Shown here: in pieces, positions 1 to 7,825 of the stretch
How positions within the stretch are numbered: the first letter of the stretch is position 1
Layout of the letters: each line of letters opens with the position of its first letter
The notes under the pieces: generated by a model
The model's database searches: none
The model's input: only the letters and a program-made list of their open reading frames with translations
Told to the model about the DNA's origin: nothing
Translations under genes and position numbers: made by a program
Source of the DNA: Mesorhizobium tamadayense
GTDB lineage: Bacteria > Pseudomonadota > Alphaproteobacteria > Rhizobiales > Rhizobiaceae
Direction: 5' to 3'
NCBI RefSeq assembly: GCF_003863365.1
Contig: NZ_RQXT01000006.1
Span: 124,001-188,000 of the forward strand
Length of the DNA stretch: 64,000 nucleotides

Positions 1-891
1 CAGATGCTGATGCTGCGTCGGCAGCTTCAGCGCCTCGCCCAGATGCGCGGTGTCCTCGTCGCGGTCGAAGCCCGGCTCGTTGGTGGACACCTCGAACAGC
101 ACGCCGCCCGGCGTGCGGAAATAGATCGCCCAGAAGTAATCGCGATCGATGACCGGCGTCACGCCGTAGCCGGTGTCGACCAGCGCCTTGCGCACCTCGA
201 GCTGCCTAGCGCGGTCCTCGACGGCGAAGGCGACGTGGTGCACCGAGCCGGCGCCGAGATTGGCGAAGCCGGCGCCGGGCAGCGATTCGATGTCGACGAC
301 ATCGGCGCCGTTGCCGTTCTGGATCGCCAGCCGGCGGGTGTTGCCGGACTTGTCGACTTCCTCATAGCCCATGAACTTCAACAGCTCCTCGGTGGCGCCG
401 CCGTCCTTCAGCCTGAGCGCGACCGAGTGGAAGCCGCGGATCGCTTCGTCGCCGGGAACGCCGCCCTTCACCCAGGGCGCGCGCCTATCGGCTTTGTCCT
501 CGACCAGAGCGAAACTGTCGCCGTCGGGACCGGTGAAGGTGAGCCGCTTCTCGCCGAAGCTTTCGTTGCGGGCGACATTACCCACGCCTTCATCGGCGAA
601 GCGCTTTTCCCAATAGGCGAGCGTGCCTTCCGGCACCGAGAAGACCGTGGTGCCGACCTCGCCCACCCCATGCCGGCCCTTGCCGATATCGGGGAACGGG
701 AAATAGGTCATCACCGAGCCCGGCGTGCCGAATTCATCGGCATAGTAGAGATGATAGACGTCGGGCGCGTCGAAATTGACTGTTTTCTTGACCCGGCGCA
801 GGCCAAGCTGCTTGGTGAAGAATTCATTGTTGCGGCGCGCATCGCTAGCCATCGAGGTGACGTGATGCAGGCCCTTGATCTGATTGAGCAT
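1..891 (-). CDS. Ring-cleaving dioxygenase, VOC superfamily (3' end outside window)
   Basis: The minus-strand frame opens with ATG at 891 behind an AAGGAG ribosome site and stays open for 297 codons to the window edge, so the C-terminus is missing. The protein starts MLNQIKGLHHVTSMA and has two vicinal-oxygen-chelate modules. Metal-ligand-like positions are the His pair near residue 9, the VHHVAFAV motif in the second half and the Glu in LFEVST near the end. This matches MhqA/MhqO-type extradiol dioxygenases of about 310-320 residues, which cleave hydroquinone- or catechol-like rings. It is divergent from the sulfatase gene. The family is clear; the substrate is not determinable. Confidence 0.85.
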   Translation of the reverse strand, partial: MLNQIKGLHHVTSMASDARRNNEFFTKQLGLRRVKKTVNFDAPDVYHLYYADEFGTPGSVMTYFPFPDIGKGRHGVGEVGTTVFSVPEGTLAYWEKRFADEGVGNVARNESFGEKRLTFTGPDGDSFALVEDKADRRAPWVKGGVPGDEAIRGFHSVALRLKDGGATEELLKFMGYEEVDKSGNTRRLAIQNGNGADVVDIESLPGAGFANLGAGSVHHVAFAVEDRARQLEVRKALVDTGYGVTPVIDRDYFWAIYFRTPGGVLFEVSTNEPGFDRDEDTAHLGEALKLPTQHQHL

Positions 892-1003
892 GCTGTTGCT
901 CCTTCCCTATCCTTGCTGCGGCCCTCGCCGCTGTCCTCGCCAATATGAGGATAGCCCCGGCAGCGGCAAAGCGCGCAAATACACGATGGACTGTATCATA
1001 AAA

Positions 1004-1030
1004 GTGAACGAATGGACGTCTCATGTTCAC
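1004..1030. promoter_or_regulatory. Inverted repeat in divergent promoter region, candidate operator
   Basis: GTGAAC and GTTCAC half-sites are separated by 15 bases, lying between the divergent dioxygenase and sulfatase genes. A binding site for an unlinked regulator is plausible, but no regulator gene is adjacent. This is inference from symmetry only. Confidence 0.3.
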
Positions 1031-1109
1031 CAATTGAGGAAATTCGCCTGCTTGCACCGCTCGGCAATTTCGGCTCCATGAGCGGCGCGCCCTCTTGAGG
1101 AGAAGATTC

Positions 1110-2675
1110 ATGGACAACCGAGTGAGCCGCCCGAATGTTCTCCTCATCACCTGCGACCAGTGGCGGGGCGATTGCCTGTCGGCCATGGGCCTCCCGGTGG
1201 TCAGGACGCCGAACGCCGACGCGCTTGCAGCCGAAGGCGTGCTGTTCCGGCGCCACTACGGCGGGGCCGCACCTTGCTCGCCGGCCCGCGCCTGCCTCTA
1301 TACCGGCCTCTACCAGATGAACAACCGCGTCTGCCGCAACGGCTCGCCGCTCGACGCCCGCCACGGCAACATCGCGCACTCGGCGCGCGCGGCGGGCTAT
1401 GATCCGACGCTGTTCGGCTACACCGATGTCGCGCCGGATCCACGCCTGTTGGCGGCCGCCGATCCGCGGCTGCGAAGTTATGAAGGCGTGCTGCCCGGCT
1501 TCACCGTGCGGCAGTCCCTGCCCGAGCACCAGAAGCAATGGCTGTCCTGGCTGCGGGCGCAAGGCATCGACACCGGCGCCGGCAGCCCTGGCATCCATCG
1601 GCCGGTGGGCGAGCAAGGCAAGATCCTCGGCGATGTGAGCAACGCGCCGCCGGTCTATTCGAAAGACCAGACGCCGACCGCTTTCCTGGCCGGCGAGTTC
1701 ATCCGCTGGCTCGGCGAGCAGGAGCAAGCCGCGCCGTGGTTCGCGCACATCTCCTTCATCAGCCCGCACCCGCCCTTCATCGTGCCTGAACCCTACAACA
1801 CCATGTATGACCCGGCCGACGGTCCCGCTTTCCGGCGCGCGGCAAACTGGCAGGCCGAGGCGCTGAGCCACCCCTACCTCGCCTACGATCTTGGCCGGCA
1901 GAAGCGGACAAAGTTCGTTCCCGGCATGGAGGGTGACGTACCGGATTGGAGTGAGGAGAATTTCCGCCGCATCCGCGCGATCTATTACGGCATGATCTCC
2001 GAGCTCGACGCGCAGCTCGGCCGCGTCTGGCAGGCGCTGAAGGCGGCCGGCGCCTGGGACGACACCGTGATCGTGCTGACCTCCGACCATGCCGAGATGA
2101 TGGGCGATCATTTCATGCTCGGCAAAGGCGGCTTCTTCGACACCAGCTACCACATTCCGCTGATCGTCCGCGATCCGCGCCGCAGGGCGGCAGCCGGCGC
2201 GGCTGTCGACCGCTTCACCGAAGCCGTCGACATCTTTCCAACCTTGCTCGACCTGATCGGCGCCGCGCCGGAGCCGCACCTCGACGGCACGTCGCTAGCG
2301 CCCTGGCTCGACGGCGGCCGGCCAGGCGACTGGCGTGACGCCGCGCATTGGGAGTTCGATTTCCGCTCGGTCGTCGAAGGCGAGGCCGAGCGTCATTTCG
2401 GCATCGGCTCACGCGATTGCAACCTGGCTGTCATCCGCGCCGAGGACTTCAAATATGTCCATTTCGGCGGCCTGCCGCCACTGCTGTTCGATCTCGCGAA
2501 GGATCCCGGCGAGATCAACAACGTCGCGAACGACCCCGCCTGTCTGCCGGTGCGACTGGAGTTTGCCGAGAAGATGCTTGCCTGGCGCGCCAGGCATCTC
2601 GACCAGTCGCTGGCGCTGGCGGAACTGACGGAAGATGGCGTGGTTGGCCAAGTGGCCAAGGCAATAGGGCAGTAA
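1110..2675 (+). CDS. Sulfatase / phosphonate monoester hydrolase family enzyme
   Basis: A 521-residue hydrolase of the alkaline phosphatase superfamily. The N-terminus PNVLLITCDQWRGD carries the metal-binding Asp, and CSPAR near residue 59 is the C-x-P-x-R signature whose Cys is oxidised to formylglycine. A later SDHAEMMGDH block supplies more metal ligands. The wording around the signature (LYTGLYQMNNR) resembles Rhizobium phosphonate monoester hydrolase, so the substrate may be a sulfate or phosphonate/phosphodiester. ATG at 1110 is chosen over the in-frame TTG at 1095 because GAGGAGA lies at 1097-1103. The stop codon lies within a GGGCAGTA repeat unit. No signal peptide is seen. Confidence 0.85.
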   Translation: MDNRVSRPNVLLITCDQWRGDCLSAMGLPVVRTPNADALAAEGVLFRRHYGGAAPCSPARACLYTGLYQMNNRVCRNGSPLDARHGNIAHSARAAGYDPTLFGYTDVAPDPRLLAAADPRLRSYEGVLPGFTVRQSLPEHQKQWLSWLRAQGIDTGAGSPGIHRPVGEQGKILGDVSNAPPVYSKDQTPTAFLAGEFIRWLGEQEQAAPWFAHISFISPHPPFIVPEPYNTMYDPADGPAFRRAANWQAEALSHPYLAYDLGRQKRTKFVPGMEGDVPDWSEENFRRIRAIYYGMISELDAQLGRVWQALKAAGAWDDTVIVLTSDHAEMMGDHFMLGKGGFFDTSYHIPLIVRDPRRRAAAGAAVDRFTEAVDIFPTLLDLIGAAPEPHLDGTSLAPWLDGGRPGDWRDAAHWEFDFRSVVEGEAERHFGIGSRDCNLAVIRAEDFKYVHFGGLPPLLFDLAKDPGEINNVANDPACLPVRLEFAEKMLAWRARHLDQSLALAELTEDGVVGQVAKAIGQ

Positions 2676-2695
2676 GGCAATAAATAGGGCAGTAT
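2667..2695 (+). repeat. Two GGGCAGTA units inverted relative to the downstream tandem array
   Basis: Two copies of GGGCAGTA (2668-2675 and 2688-2695) are the reverse complement of the unit in the following array. The first one contains the sulfatase stop codon. Together with the array they could fold into a hairpin between convergent genes. Confidence 0.7.
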
Positions 2696-2710
2696 GGAAC
2701 GATCCTGTCC

Positions 2711-2810
2711 CTACTGCCCTACTGCCCTACTGCCCTACTGCCCTACTGCCCTACTGCCCTACTGCCCTACTGCCCTACTGCCCTACTGCCCTACTGCCCT
2801 ACTGCCCTAC
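2711..2810. repeat. 8-bp tandem repeat (CTACTGCC), about 12.5 copies
   Basis: Exact head-to-tail copies of an 8-base unit fill 100 bp between the 3' ends of the sulfatase and PRC-barrel genes. The last unit overlaps the PRC-barrel stop codon at 2807-2809. Read on the minus strand the unit GGGCAGTA gives TAG in every frame, so copy-number change cannot lengthen the upstream protein by much. It is a likely variable-number tandem repeat. Confidence 0.95.
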
Positions 2811-4129
2811 TTGAGTAGCATCCGCTGCTTGTCGCGGTTCGCAGCATATGTGCTCTTGTCATAGGCCGCCTGCCCCTGCAGCTGCTCCTTGGTGAAGTTG
2901 GTGTAGAGATATTTCTTGCCGCTCTTGTCGGTCATGAATTTGAGCTTATCCATGCCGACCGCCACTTCCTTGGCGCCGATGCCGAGGAAGCCGCCGACGT
3001 CGACGATCACCGCATCCGGCTTGTTGTCCGGCGTCAGCACGACATCGCCGATCGTGCCGATCTTGGCATCGTTGGCCCCATAGACCGTCGCGCCCTTCAG
3101 GTCGTCACCTCTGATATTGCCCATCGGCATCTCGGTCAGTGTCGACTTGTCGATCGAGGCTGTTTGCGTCGTGTCGGTAGCTGATGTGCCGGTATCCGCG
3201 GGCTTGTTCTCGGCGGTGGTCTCCGCCGGCTTGCTTCCCTTGTCCGCCGTGGCCTGGGAGGAGTCGACTGCCGGCGTGGTGGTGGCGGGAGCGTTGGTTG
3301 CCGTCGCAGTCGACGCCGGCGCCGGATCATAGGCCGTGCGGTTGAAGTCGGGCTGGGCTTGTAGTTCTTCCTTCGTTGTTTCGGCGACAAGCCAGCGGTC
3401 GCCGTTCTTCTCCGCCCATTTCGCCTTGGCGAAGTCAAAGGTCACGTTCTTCTCGCCGATGCCCAGGAAGCCGCCAACGCCGATAACGAGCGACTCGGCC
3501 TTGCCGTCCTTGGCGAGCACGACGTCGTTCACGTCGCCGATCTTTTGGGCATCGTCGGCGGTGCCGTTGTAGACCGACTCGCCCATGATGTTGGTGGCGA
3601 GATTGCCTTCAGCCTTCTTCACCGGTTCGGCTGGCTGCGCCGGCGCCTGCGCCGTTCCGTTGTCGGTGGTTGCAGGCTGCGTAGCATCGGCCGGCTGCGC
3701 CGGAGCCGGGTCGTACGGCCTGCGGTCGAACGCCGGTTGGGCATTGAGCTTGTCCTTGGTCGTCTTGGCCACGAGCCAGCGGTCACCGTTCTTCTCGGCC
3801 CATTCCAGCTTGCTGTAGTCGAAGGCGACATCCTTCGAGCCAACGCCAAGGAAGCCGCCGACGCCGATGATCGCGGATTTGGCTTGGCCGTTCGCGTCGA
3901 AGACGACGTCGTCGACCTTGCCGATGTCCTGGGCGTCGTCGCCGGTGCCGTTATAGACGGATTCGCCGATGATGTTGGTCATCAGGGAACCTTCGGCGCG
4001 AATCACGGGAGCCGGGTTTTCGGCTACGGGGGGCTGCGTGGGCGAAGGCGTCGCCGTCTGGGCGAAGGCGGCGCCGGTTGCAACCAGCGTTGCAAGCGCG
4101 GTCGTCGCAAAAAGAGTGCGGATCATCAT
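2807..4129 (-). CDS. Secreted protein with three PRC-barrel domains
   Basis: A 440-residue protein with a signal peptide (residues 1-23, cleavage after AFA). Three PRC-barrel-like repeats lie at about 48-135, 175-265 and 335-425. Each carries a GxSVYNG or GATVYG start, a DVV strand and a GGFLGxGxKxV core. The linkers are rich in Pro, Ala, Thr and Gln. The first two repeats are near copies and the third is more divergent. PRC-barrel proteins bind RNA, protein or membrane-associated partners; the exact role here is unknown. A perfect EcfG-type promoter lies 84 bases upstream, so it is probably an envelope stress protein. It ends inside the 8-bp repeat array. Confidence 0.85.
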   Translation of the reverse strand: MMIRTLFATTALATLVATGAAFAQTATPSPTQPPVAENPAPVIRAEGSLMTNIIGESVYNGTGDDAQDIGKVDDVVFDANGQAKSAIIGVGGFLGVGSKDVAFDYSKLEWAEKNGDRWLVAKTTKDKLNAQPAFDRRPYDPAPAQPADATQPATTDNGTAQAPAQPAEPVKKAEGNLATNIMGESVYNGTADDAQKIGDVNDVVLAKDGKAESLVIGVGGFLGIGEKNVTFDFAKAKWAEKNGDRWLVAETTKEELQAQPDFNRTAYDPAPASTATATNAPATTTPAVDSSQATADKGSKPAETTAENKPADTGTSATDTTQTASIDKSTLTEMPMGNIRGDDLKGATVYGANDAKIGTIGDVVLTPDNKPDAVIVDVGGFLGIGAKEVAVGMDKLKFMTDKSGKKYLYTNFTKEQLQGQAAYDKSTYAANRDKQRMLLK

Positions 4130-4212
4130 TGTTTCCTCCTCGTTTCTTGCGCGCCGCGTCCGCGACCCGGCCTTAGCAGCAGGCCAGACGCGGCATTGTT
4201 CGATACCTTCAC

Positions 4213-4237
4213 AACGTTGTGAGCGGGGCGTAGTTCC
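4213..4237 (-). promoter_or_regulatory. EcfG-type promoter for the PRC-barrel gene
   Basis: On the minus strand the sequence reads GGAAC, 16 bases, CGTT, the general-stress sigma factor consensus of alphaproteobacteria. It points at the PRC-barrel gene 84 bases downstream and is back-to-back with a second copy on the plus strand. Confidence 0.85.
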
Positions 4238-4279
4238 AAAAAGGCGAGCCTGCGGCCGAGCGGGTTCCCCGGCTTATGC

Positions 4280-4304
4280 GGAACTTTCGGCAGTTCATTT
4301 CGTT
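4280..4304 (+). promoter_or_regulatory. EcfG-type promoter for the lipid kinase gene
   Basis: GGAAC at 4280-4284 and CGTT at 4301-4304 are separated by 16 bases, ending 54 bases before the ATG of the diacylglycerol-kinase-like gene. Confidence 0.85.
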
Positions 4305-4358
4305 CCAGCCCTTGGCTGAGGTCATTTTCGGCCCAAAGAACAGAAGAACGGAGCGGGC

Positions 4359-5279
4359 ATGCGGTTTGCTGCGGTGCTGAACCAGGACGGCGGCACGCTG
4401 CGGACGGCCGATATCTCTGCCTTTGCCGATCGATTGCGCCGAACGCTGGAAGCGGCGGGCCATTCGGCTCAGATCGAGATCGTTGCGGGCAGCAACATCG
4501 GCGCCGCATTGGAAAAGGCCATAGCCAAGCGCAACATCGACGTTGTGATCGCCGGAGGCGGCGACGGGACGATTTCGACCGCCGCATCCCTGCTCATGAA
4601 CAAGAAGAAGGCTTTGGCCATATTGCCGGCCGGCACGATGAATCTCTTCGCGCGCGGCCTTGGCATCCCGCAGACATTGGATGCGGCGCTGAAATCCTTC
4701 GCCGACGGCGAGGTGATGGCCGTCGACGTCGCGAGCGCCAACGGCCAACCTTTCGTGCATCAGTTCTCGATCGGCATGCATGCCAGGATGGTGCAGCTCC
4801 GGGAGAACATGGTTTTCGGTTCGCGGCTGGGAAAGATGCAGGCTTCCGTTCGCGCGGCATGGGCAACCATCAAGAACCCGCGTAGCTTCAAGGTGACCTT
4901 GAGCATCGGCAAGGCCGAGATCGTCACCCGGACAACCGGCATCGGCATCAGCAACAACCTGTTCGGCGAAGGTCATCTGCCTTATGCGGACAATCCGGCG
5001 GGTGGCGTGCTAGGCATCTATGTCAGCGTCGCGCACAGACGCCACCACATGGCGAAATTGCTCCTCGACATGCTGCGCGGCCGATGGCGCGACAGCGAGC
5101 ATGTCGAGATCCATCAGGCCGACAAGGCCGTCCTCAAGATCCATTCGCCGACGAAAAAGTTCAGCGCGGTCATGGATGGCGAGTTGGTCGGGCTGGAACG
5201 CGAGACGGTGATCGAGATTCATCCCCGCGCCTTGAACGTGCTGGTTCCGGCACGCAATGCGCAGGCCAAGGCGGCGTGA
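4359..5279 (+). CDS. Diacylglycerol/sphingosine kinase-family lipid kinase
   Basis: A 306-residue protein with the DAG-kinase catalytic fold. GGGDGT (about residues 67-72) is the nucleotide-binding loop, and PAGTMNLFAR follows at about 88-97. A C-terminal beta-sandwich half ends with a VMDGELVGL motif, as in YegS/DgkB/LCB5-like kinases. It would phosphorylate a lipid such as diacylglycerol at the inner membrane; the true substrate cannot be read from sequence. The ATG at 4359 follows a perfect EcfG promoter, which ties lipid phosphorylation to the general stress response. It is divergent from the PRC-barrel gene, which has its own copy of the same promoter. Confidence 0.88.
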   Translation: MRFAAVLNQDGGTLRTADISAFADRLRRTLEAAGHSAQIEIVAGSNIGAALEKAIAKRNIDVVIAGGGDGTISTAASLLMNKKKALAILPAGTMNLFARGLGIPQTLDAALKSFADGEVMAVDVASANGQPFVHQFSIGMHARMVQLRENMVFGSRLGKMQASVRAAWATIKNPRSFKVTLSIGKAEIVTRTTGIGISNNLFGEGHLPYADNPAGGVLGIYVSVAHRRHHMAKLLLDMLRGRWRDSEHVEIHQADKAVLKIHSPTKKFSAVMDGELVGLERETVIEIHPRALNVLVPARNAQAKAA

Positions 5280-5287
5280 TGGTGCGG

Positions 5288-5491
5288 TCAGCCGCCTTGC
5301 GGGGGTTGCTGCCGAGGCGCCGGCGCCTGAGGCACGCTCTGGTCGCTCGTCGGGCTCTCGATCATCTCGCCATAGATTTCGACCGCGCCCCAGGCGATAA
5401 AAGCCAGCAACAGCCCGGCAAGAAGTATCCTGAGCGCGTGCCAGCCCCAGTGTCCCTGGCGGGCTTTGTCTTCAGGAACGATCTTGGGCAT
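5288..5491 (-). CDS. Small single-pass membrane protein, stress-regulated
   Basis: A 67-residue protein with a short basic N-terminus (MPKIVPEDKARQGH), one hydrophobic helix at about residues 21-37 (ILLAGLLLAFIAWGAV) and a Pro/Gln-rich tail ending QQPPQGG. The stop is 9 bases from the convergent lipid kinase stop. A perfect EcfG-type promoter begins 49 bases upstream of the ATG, supporting a real, stress-induced gene. I do not recognise a named family. The tail probably lies in the periplasm if the N-terminus is cytoplasmic. Confidence 0.75.
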   Translation of the reverse strand: MPKIVPEDKARQGHWGWHALRILLAGLLLAFIAWGAVEIYGEMIESPTSDQSVPQAPAPRQQPPQGG

Positions 5492-5539
5492 TATAGGCCT
5501 CCATATTGCGTGGCGGCGGGCGCTTCGGCATGGTCGGGT

Positions 5540-5564
5540 AACGGGCCCTTTCCGCGAAGGTTCC
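5540..5564 (-). promoter_or_regulatory. EcfG-type promoter for the small membrane protein
   Basis: Minus-strand GGAAC (5564-5560) and CGTT (5543-5540) with a 16-base spacer, correctly oriented upstream of the 67-residue membrane protein gene. Confidence 0.82.
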
Positions 5565-5630
5565 GAAACCGGCGAGGTTCGGCAGTGATCGGGCCACCGC
5601 TTGTCGCGGGGCGCGGCGCATGGGGGGTTG

Positions 5631-7154
5631 GTGGATAGCAGGGCAGCCAGCTTGCCGGCCGATGTCGGCCGCTTCGTTGACGATGCGGGCCGGCTTGCCG
5701 TGCTCCGCAACCTCGAGGCCATGGATACGGCCAACGATCCCGACTTCGACCGCATCAGCGGTCTCGCGGCCGCGATCCTCGAGGCGCCGACCGCGCTGGT
5801 GACGCTGGTCGACACCGATCGCCAGTGGTTCAAGTCGCGACTGGGGTTCGACGAGAAGGAGACGCCGACCGGCATCTCCTTCTGCGCCCATGCCATTGCC
5901 GCCGGCGACGATCCCATGGTGGTCACCGACGCCACGCTCGATCCGCGCTTTACCGGCAACCCGCTGGTCATCGGCAGGCAGCACGTCCGTTTCTACGCCG
6001 GCGCGCCGATGATCGTTGCCGGCGTCAGGGTCGGCACGCTCTGTGTGCTCGACCGGAAGCCGAGAGCGTTTCCGGCCGACGAGAAGATCGCGCAGTTGAA
6101 AACGCTGGCCGAGCTTGCAGCCAGCCTGTTCGTGCTCAAGGATGGCACGCGCAACGGCGCCATCGCCCGGGCGGAATTGGCACGCGAGGAAAAGCGCCGG
6201 GCGATTGCGCTCGACGCCGCCTCGCTGGCGAGCTGGGCCTGGGACATCCGCACCGACATGATCGACTGCGATCCGCTTTTGGCGGAACTTTTCGACCTGC
6301 CGCCATCGAACAGGCTGAAAGCTCGGGACATCCTGCGGGCCATCGACCTCCGCGACGTCTATCAGACCGAGACGCGCTTCCGCGACGCGCTGAGCGGCAG
6401 CGACGACTATTTTGGCGAATATCGGGTCAAGGGATCTCATCCCGCCCGCTGGATCGCGACGCGCGGACGCGTCATCGAGCGCGACGGCGACGGCAGGCCG
6501 ACGCTTATCTTCGGCGTCAATTACGACATCACCGAGCGCAAGCTCGGCGACGAGCGCCAGCGCCTGCTGCTGCGCGAGCTGAACCATCGCGTCAAGAACA
6601 CGCTGGCGACGGTGCAGGCCCTGGCGACGCAGACCGTGCGCCATGCCCGCCAGCCGAACGAGTTTCTCGAGGCCTTCAGCGCCAGGCTGCAGGCGCTTGG
6701 CGCCGCCCACAGCCTGCTGTCAGACCGCGAATGGCGCGGCATCGGGATCGCCGAGCTGGCAAGGATCGAGACGAGAGCCTTCGACGCCGGCGGCCAGTCG
6801 CGCATTACGATTTCCGGCCCCGACCTCCTGCTCTCGCCGGATCAGGCCGTTGGGCTCGGCTTGATCCTGCATGAGCTCGCCAGCAACGCGCTGAAATATG
6901 GATCGCTCTCGTTTCCCTCCGGAACGGTCGATCTGCAATGGAAGACGCAAGGTCGAAAGGGCGCGAGACGGCTGGTGCTGACCTGGCGCGAGAGCGGCGG
7001 ACCCAAGGTTGAGCCTCCCGATCGCTATGGCTTTGGTTCCATTCTGATCCGGCGCAGCCTTGCCAAGGTCATCGCCAGCGAGGTGACCCACGAATATCGC
7101 CCTGATGGCGTCTTTGCCGAAATATCGATGCCGCTCGAGCCGCCGTTAAAGTGA
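5631..7154 (+). CDS. GAF-PAS sensor histidine kinase, HWE family
   Basis: About 507 residues with no membrane segment, so probably cytoplasmic. A GAF domain spans residues 25-165 (FCAHAIAAGDDPMVV, then FYAGAPM), a PAS/PAC region 190-305 ends GVNYDITERK, and an HWE kinase core follows. The core has ELNHRVKN with the phospho-acceptor His near 319 and the WRE motif near the C-terminus. The GTG at 5631 follows a G-rich stretch; an in-frame TTG at 5601 is the alternative, so the start is uncertain. HWE kinases commonly feed PhyR or single-domain regulators of the general stress response, and ecfG, nepR and phyR lie within 4 kb. No EcfG promoter is seen for this gene. Confidence 0.85.
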   Translation: MDSRAASLPADVGRFVDDAGRLAVLRNLEAMDTANDPDFDRISGLAAAILEAPTALVTLVDTDRQWFKSRLGFDEKETPTGISFCAHAIAAGDDPMVVTDATLDPRFTGNPLVIGRQHVRFYAGAPMIVAGVRVGTLCVLDRKPRAFPADEKIAQLKTLAELAASLFVLKDGTRNGAIARAELAREEKRRAIALDAASLASWAWDIRTDMIDCDPLLAELFDLPPSNRLKARDILRAIDLRDVYQTETRFRDALSGSDDYFGEYRVKGSHPARWIATRGRVIERDGDGRPTLIFGVNYDITERKLGDERQRLLLRELNHRVKNTLATVQALATQTVRHARQPNEFLEAFSARLQALGAAHSLLSDREWRGIGIAELARIETRAFDAGGQSRITISGPDLLLSPDQAVGLGLILHELASNALKYGSLSFPSGTVDLQWKTQGRKGARRLVLTWRESGGPKVEPPDRYGFGSILIRRSLAKVIASEVTHEYRPDGVFAEISMPLEPPLK

Positions 7155-7220
7155 TCCGGCCAAAAGCAGGAAAACCGTAAAACAGCTTTCCGTCCGGAAC
7201 TGCGGAAAAACAAACAGCCA

Positions 7221-7326
7221 AAGCATGTCTCCCGAAAGTGTGCAGCGGTTTCGGGACGAAGACATGCTTAAAATCAAAGACCTAAAGCAGGTCGCGTGAA
7301 TCCTTTTTCACGCGACCTGCTTTAGG
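7221..7326. repeat. Rhizobial intergenic palindromic repeat (RIME-like), long copy 1
   Basis: Two palindromes in tandem: AAGCATGTCT paired with AGACATGCTT (7221-7270), then TAAAGCAGGTCGCGTG paired with CACGCGACCTGCTTTA (7283-7324), joined by an A-rich linker. Near-identical copies occur at 12409 and 43887. It lies in a convergent gene gap. The RIME name is inferred from general similarity to rhizobial mosaic elements. Confidence 0.85.
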
Positions 7327-7354
7327 GCAGTTCAACAGTCAAACATGAACCGCG

Positions 7355-7819
7355 CTACGGCGTTTTGTCGGAATCCGGCTCGTGAGGGCCGGGCTTCACG
7401 TTCTCGCGGTAGATGGCATAGGCAGCGAGCGCGATCGCGGGCGCGAGAAGCGTGCCCAGGCCACCCTTGCTCTTCGCAAGCGCAGGCAGCAGCGCGAGCG
7501 CCGCCGTAACGCCAACTGCTGTCATGTCGGCCTTTCGCCTTCGCGCGCGCCGCCGCGCCCGCATCCCGGCAGTCAGCTTGTGCGCCACGAGAATGAGCCC
7601 GGCGATCGCCAGGAAGCCGACGCCAAAGCCGAGGCTGGTCGCCAACGGTCCGTAGCGCGCCGCCAGCCAGATATACGCCGCACCGGTGAGGAAGCCGACG
7701 CCGCACAGGGCGAATATACCGGCAAACCCATAGAGGATTGCCGTCATCCGCGCCCTTTGCAAAGCAGCCGTCGCCTCGCCGGAAGCAAGAGCCGAAATCA
7801 GCGAAACCAGCATCCCCAT
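7355..7819 (-). CDS. Phage-holin-like / YqjE-type membrane protein
   Basis: A 154-residue protein with two central hydrophobic helices (about residues 28-55 and 61-83), a very basic stretch RARRRARRRK, and a further hydrophobic segment near 125-140. The pattern is that of the putative Actinobacterial Holin-X / YqjE-like membrane proteins often encoded beside DUF883 (YqjD/ElaB) proteins. Its ATG lies 6 bases after the stop of the DUF883 gene, so both should share the EcfG promoter upstream of that gene. The function is unknown; an inner-membrane stress role is inferred. Confidence 0.75.
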   Translation of the reverse strand: MGMLVSLISALASGEATAALQRARMTAILYGFAGIFALCGVGFLTGAAYIWLAARYGPLATSLGFGVGFLAIAGLILVAHKLTAGMRARRRARRRKADMTAVGVTAALALLPALAKSKGGLGTLLAPAIALAAYAIYRENVKPGPHEPDSDKTP

Positions 7820-7825
7820 TGCAGG

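Noticed and set aside
4..948. A 314-codon frame opposite the dioxygenase
   Set aside because: The minus frame gives a clear VOC dioxygenase with AAGGAG and ATG; this one is its shadow.
1012..1098. A 28-codon frame resembling the start of a LysR helix-turn-helix
   Set aside because: Similarity is slight, it overlaps the sulfatase ribosome site and nothing continues it. Not enough to call a gene remnant.
2711..2810. Tandem repeats considered as a CRISPR array
   Set aside because: The units are 8 bases with no spacers; it is a simple tandem repeat and no cas genes are near.
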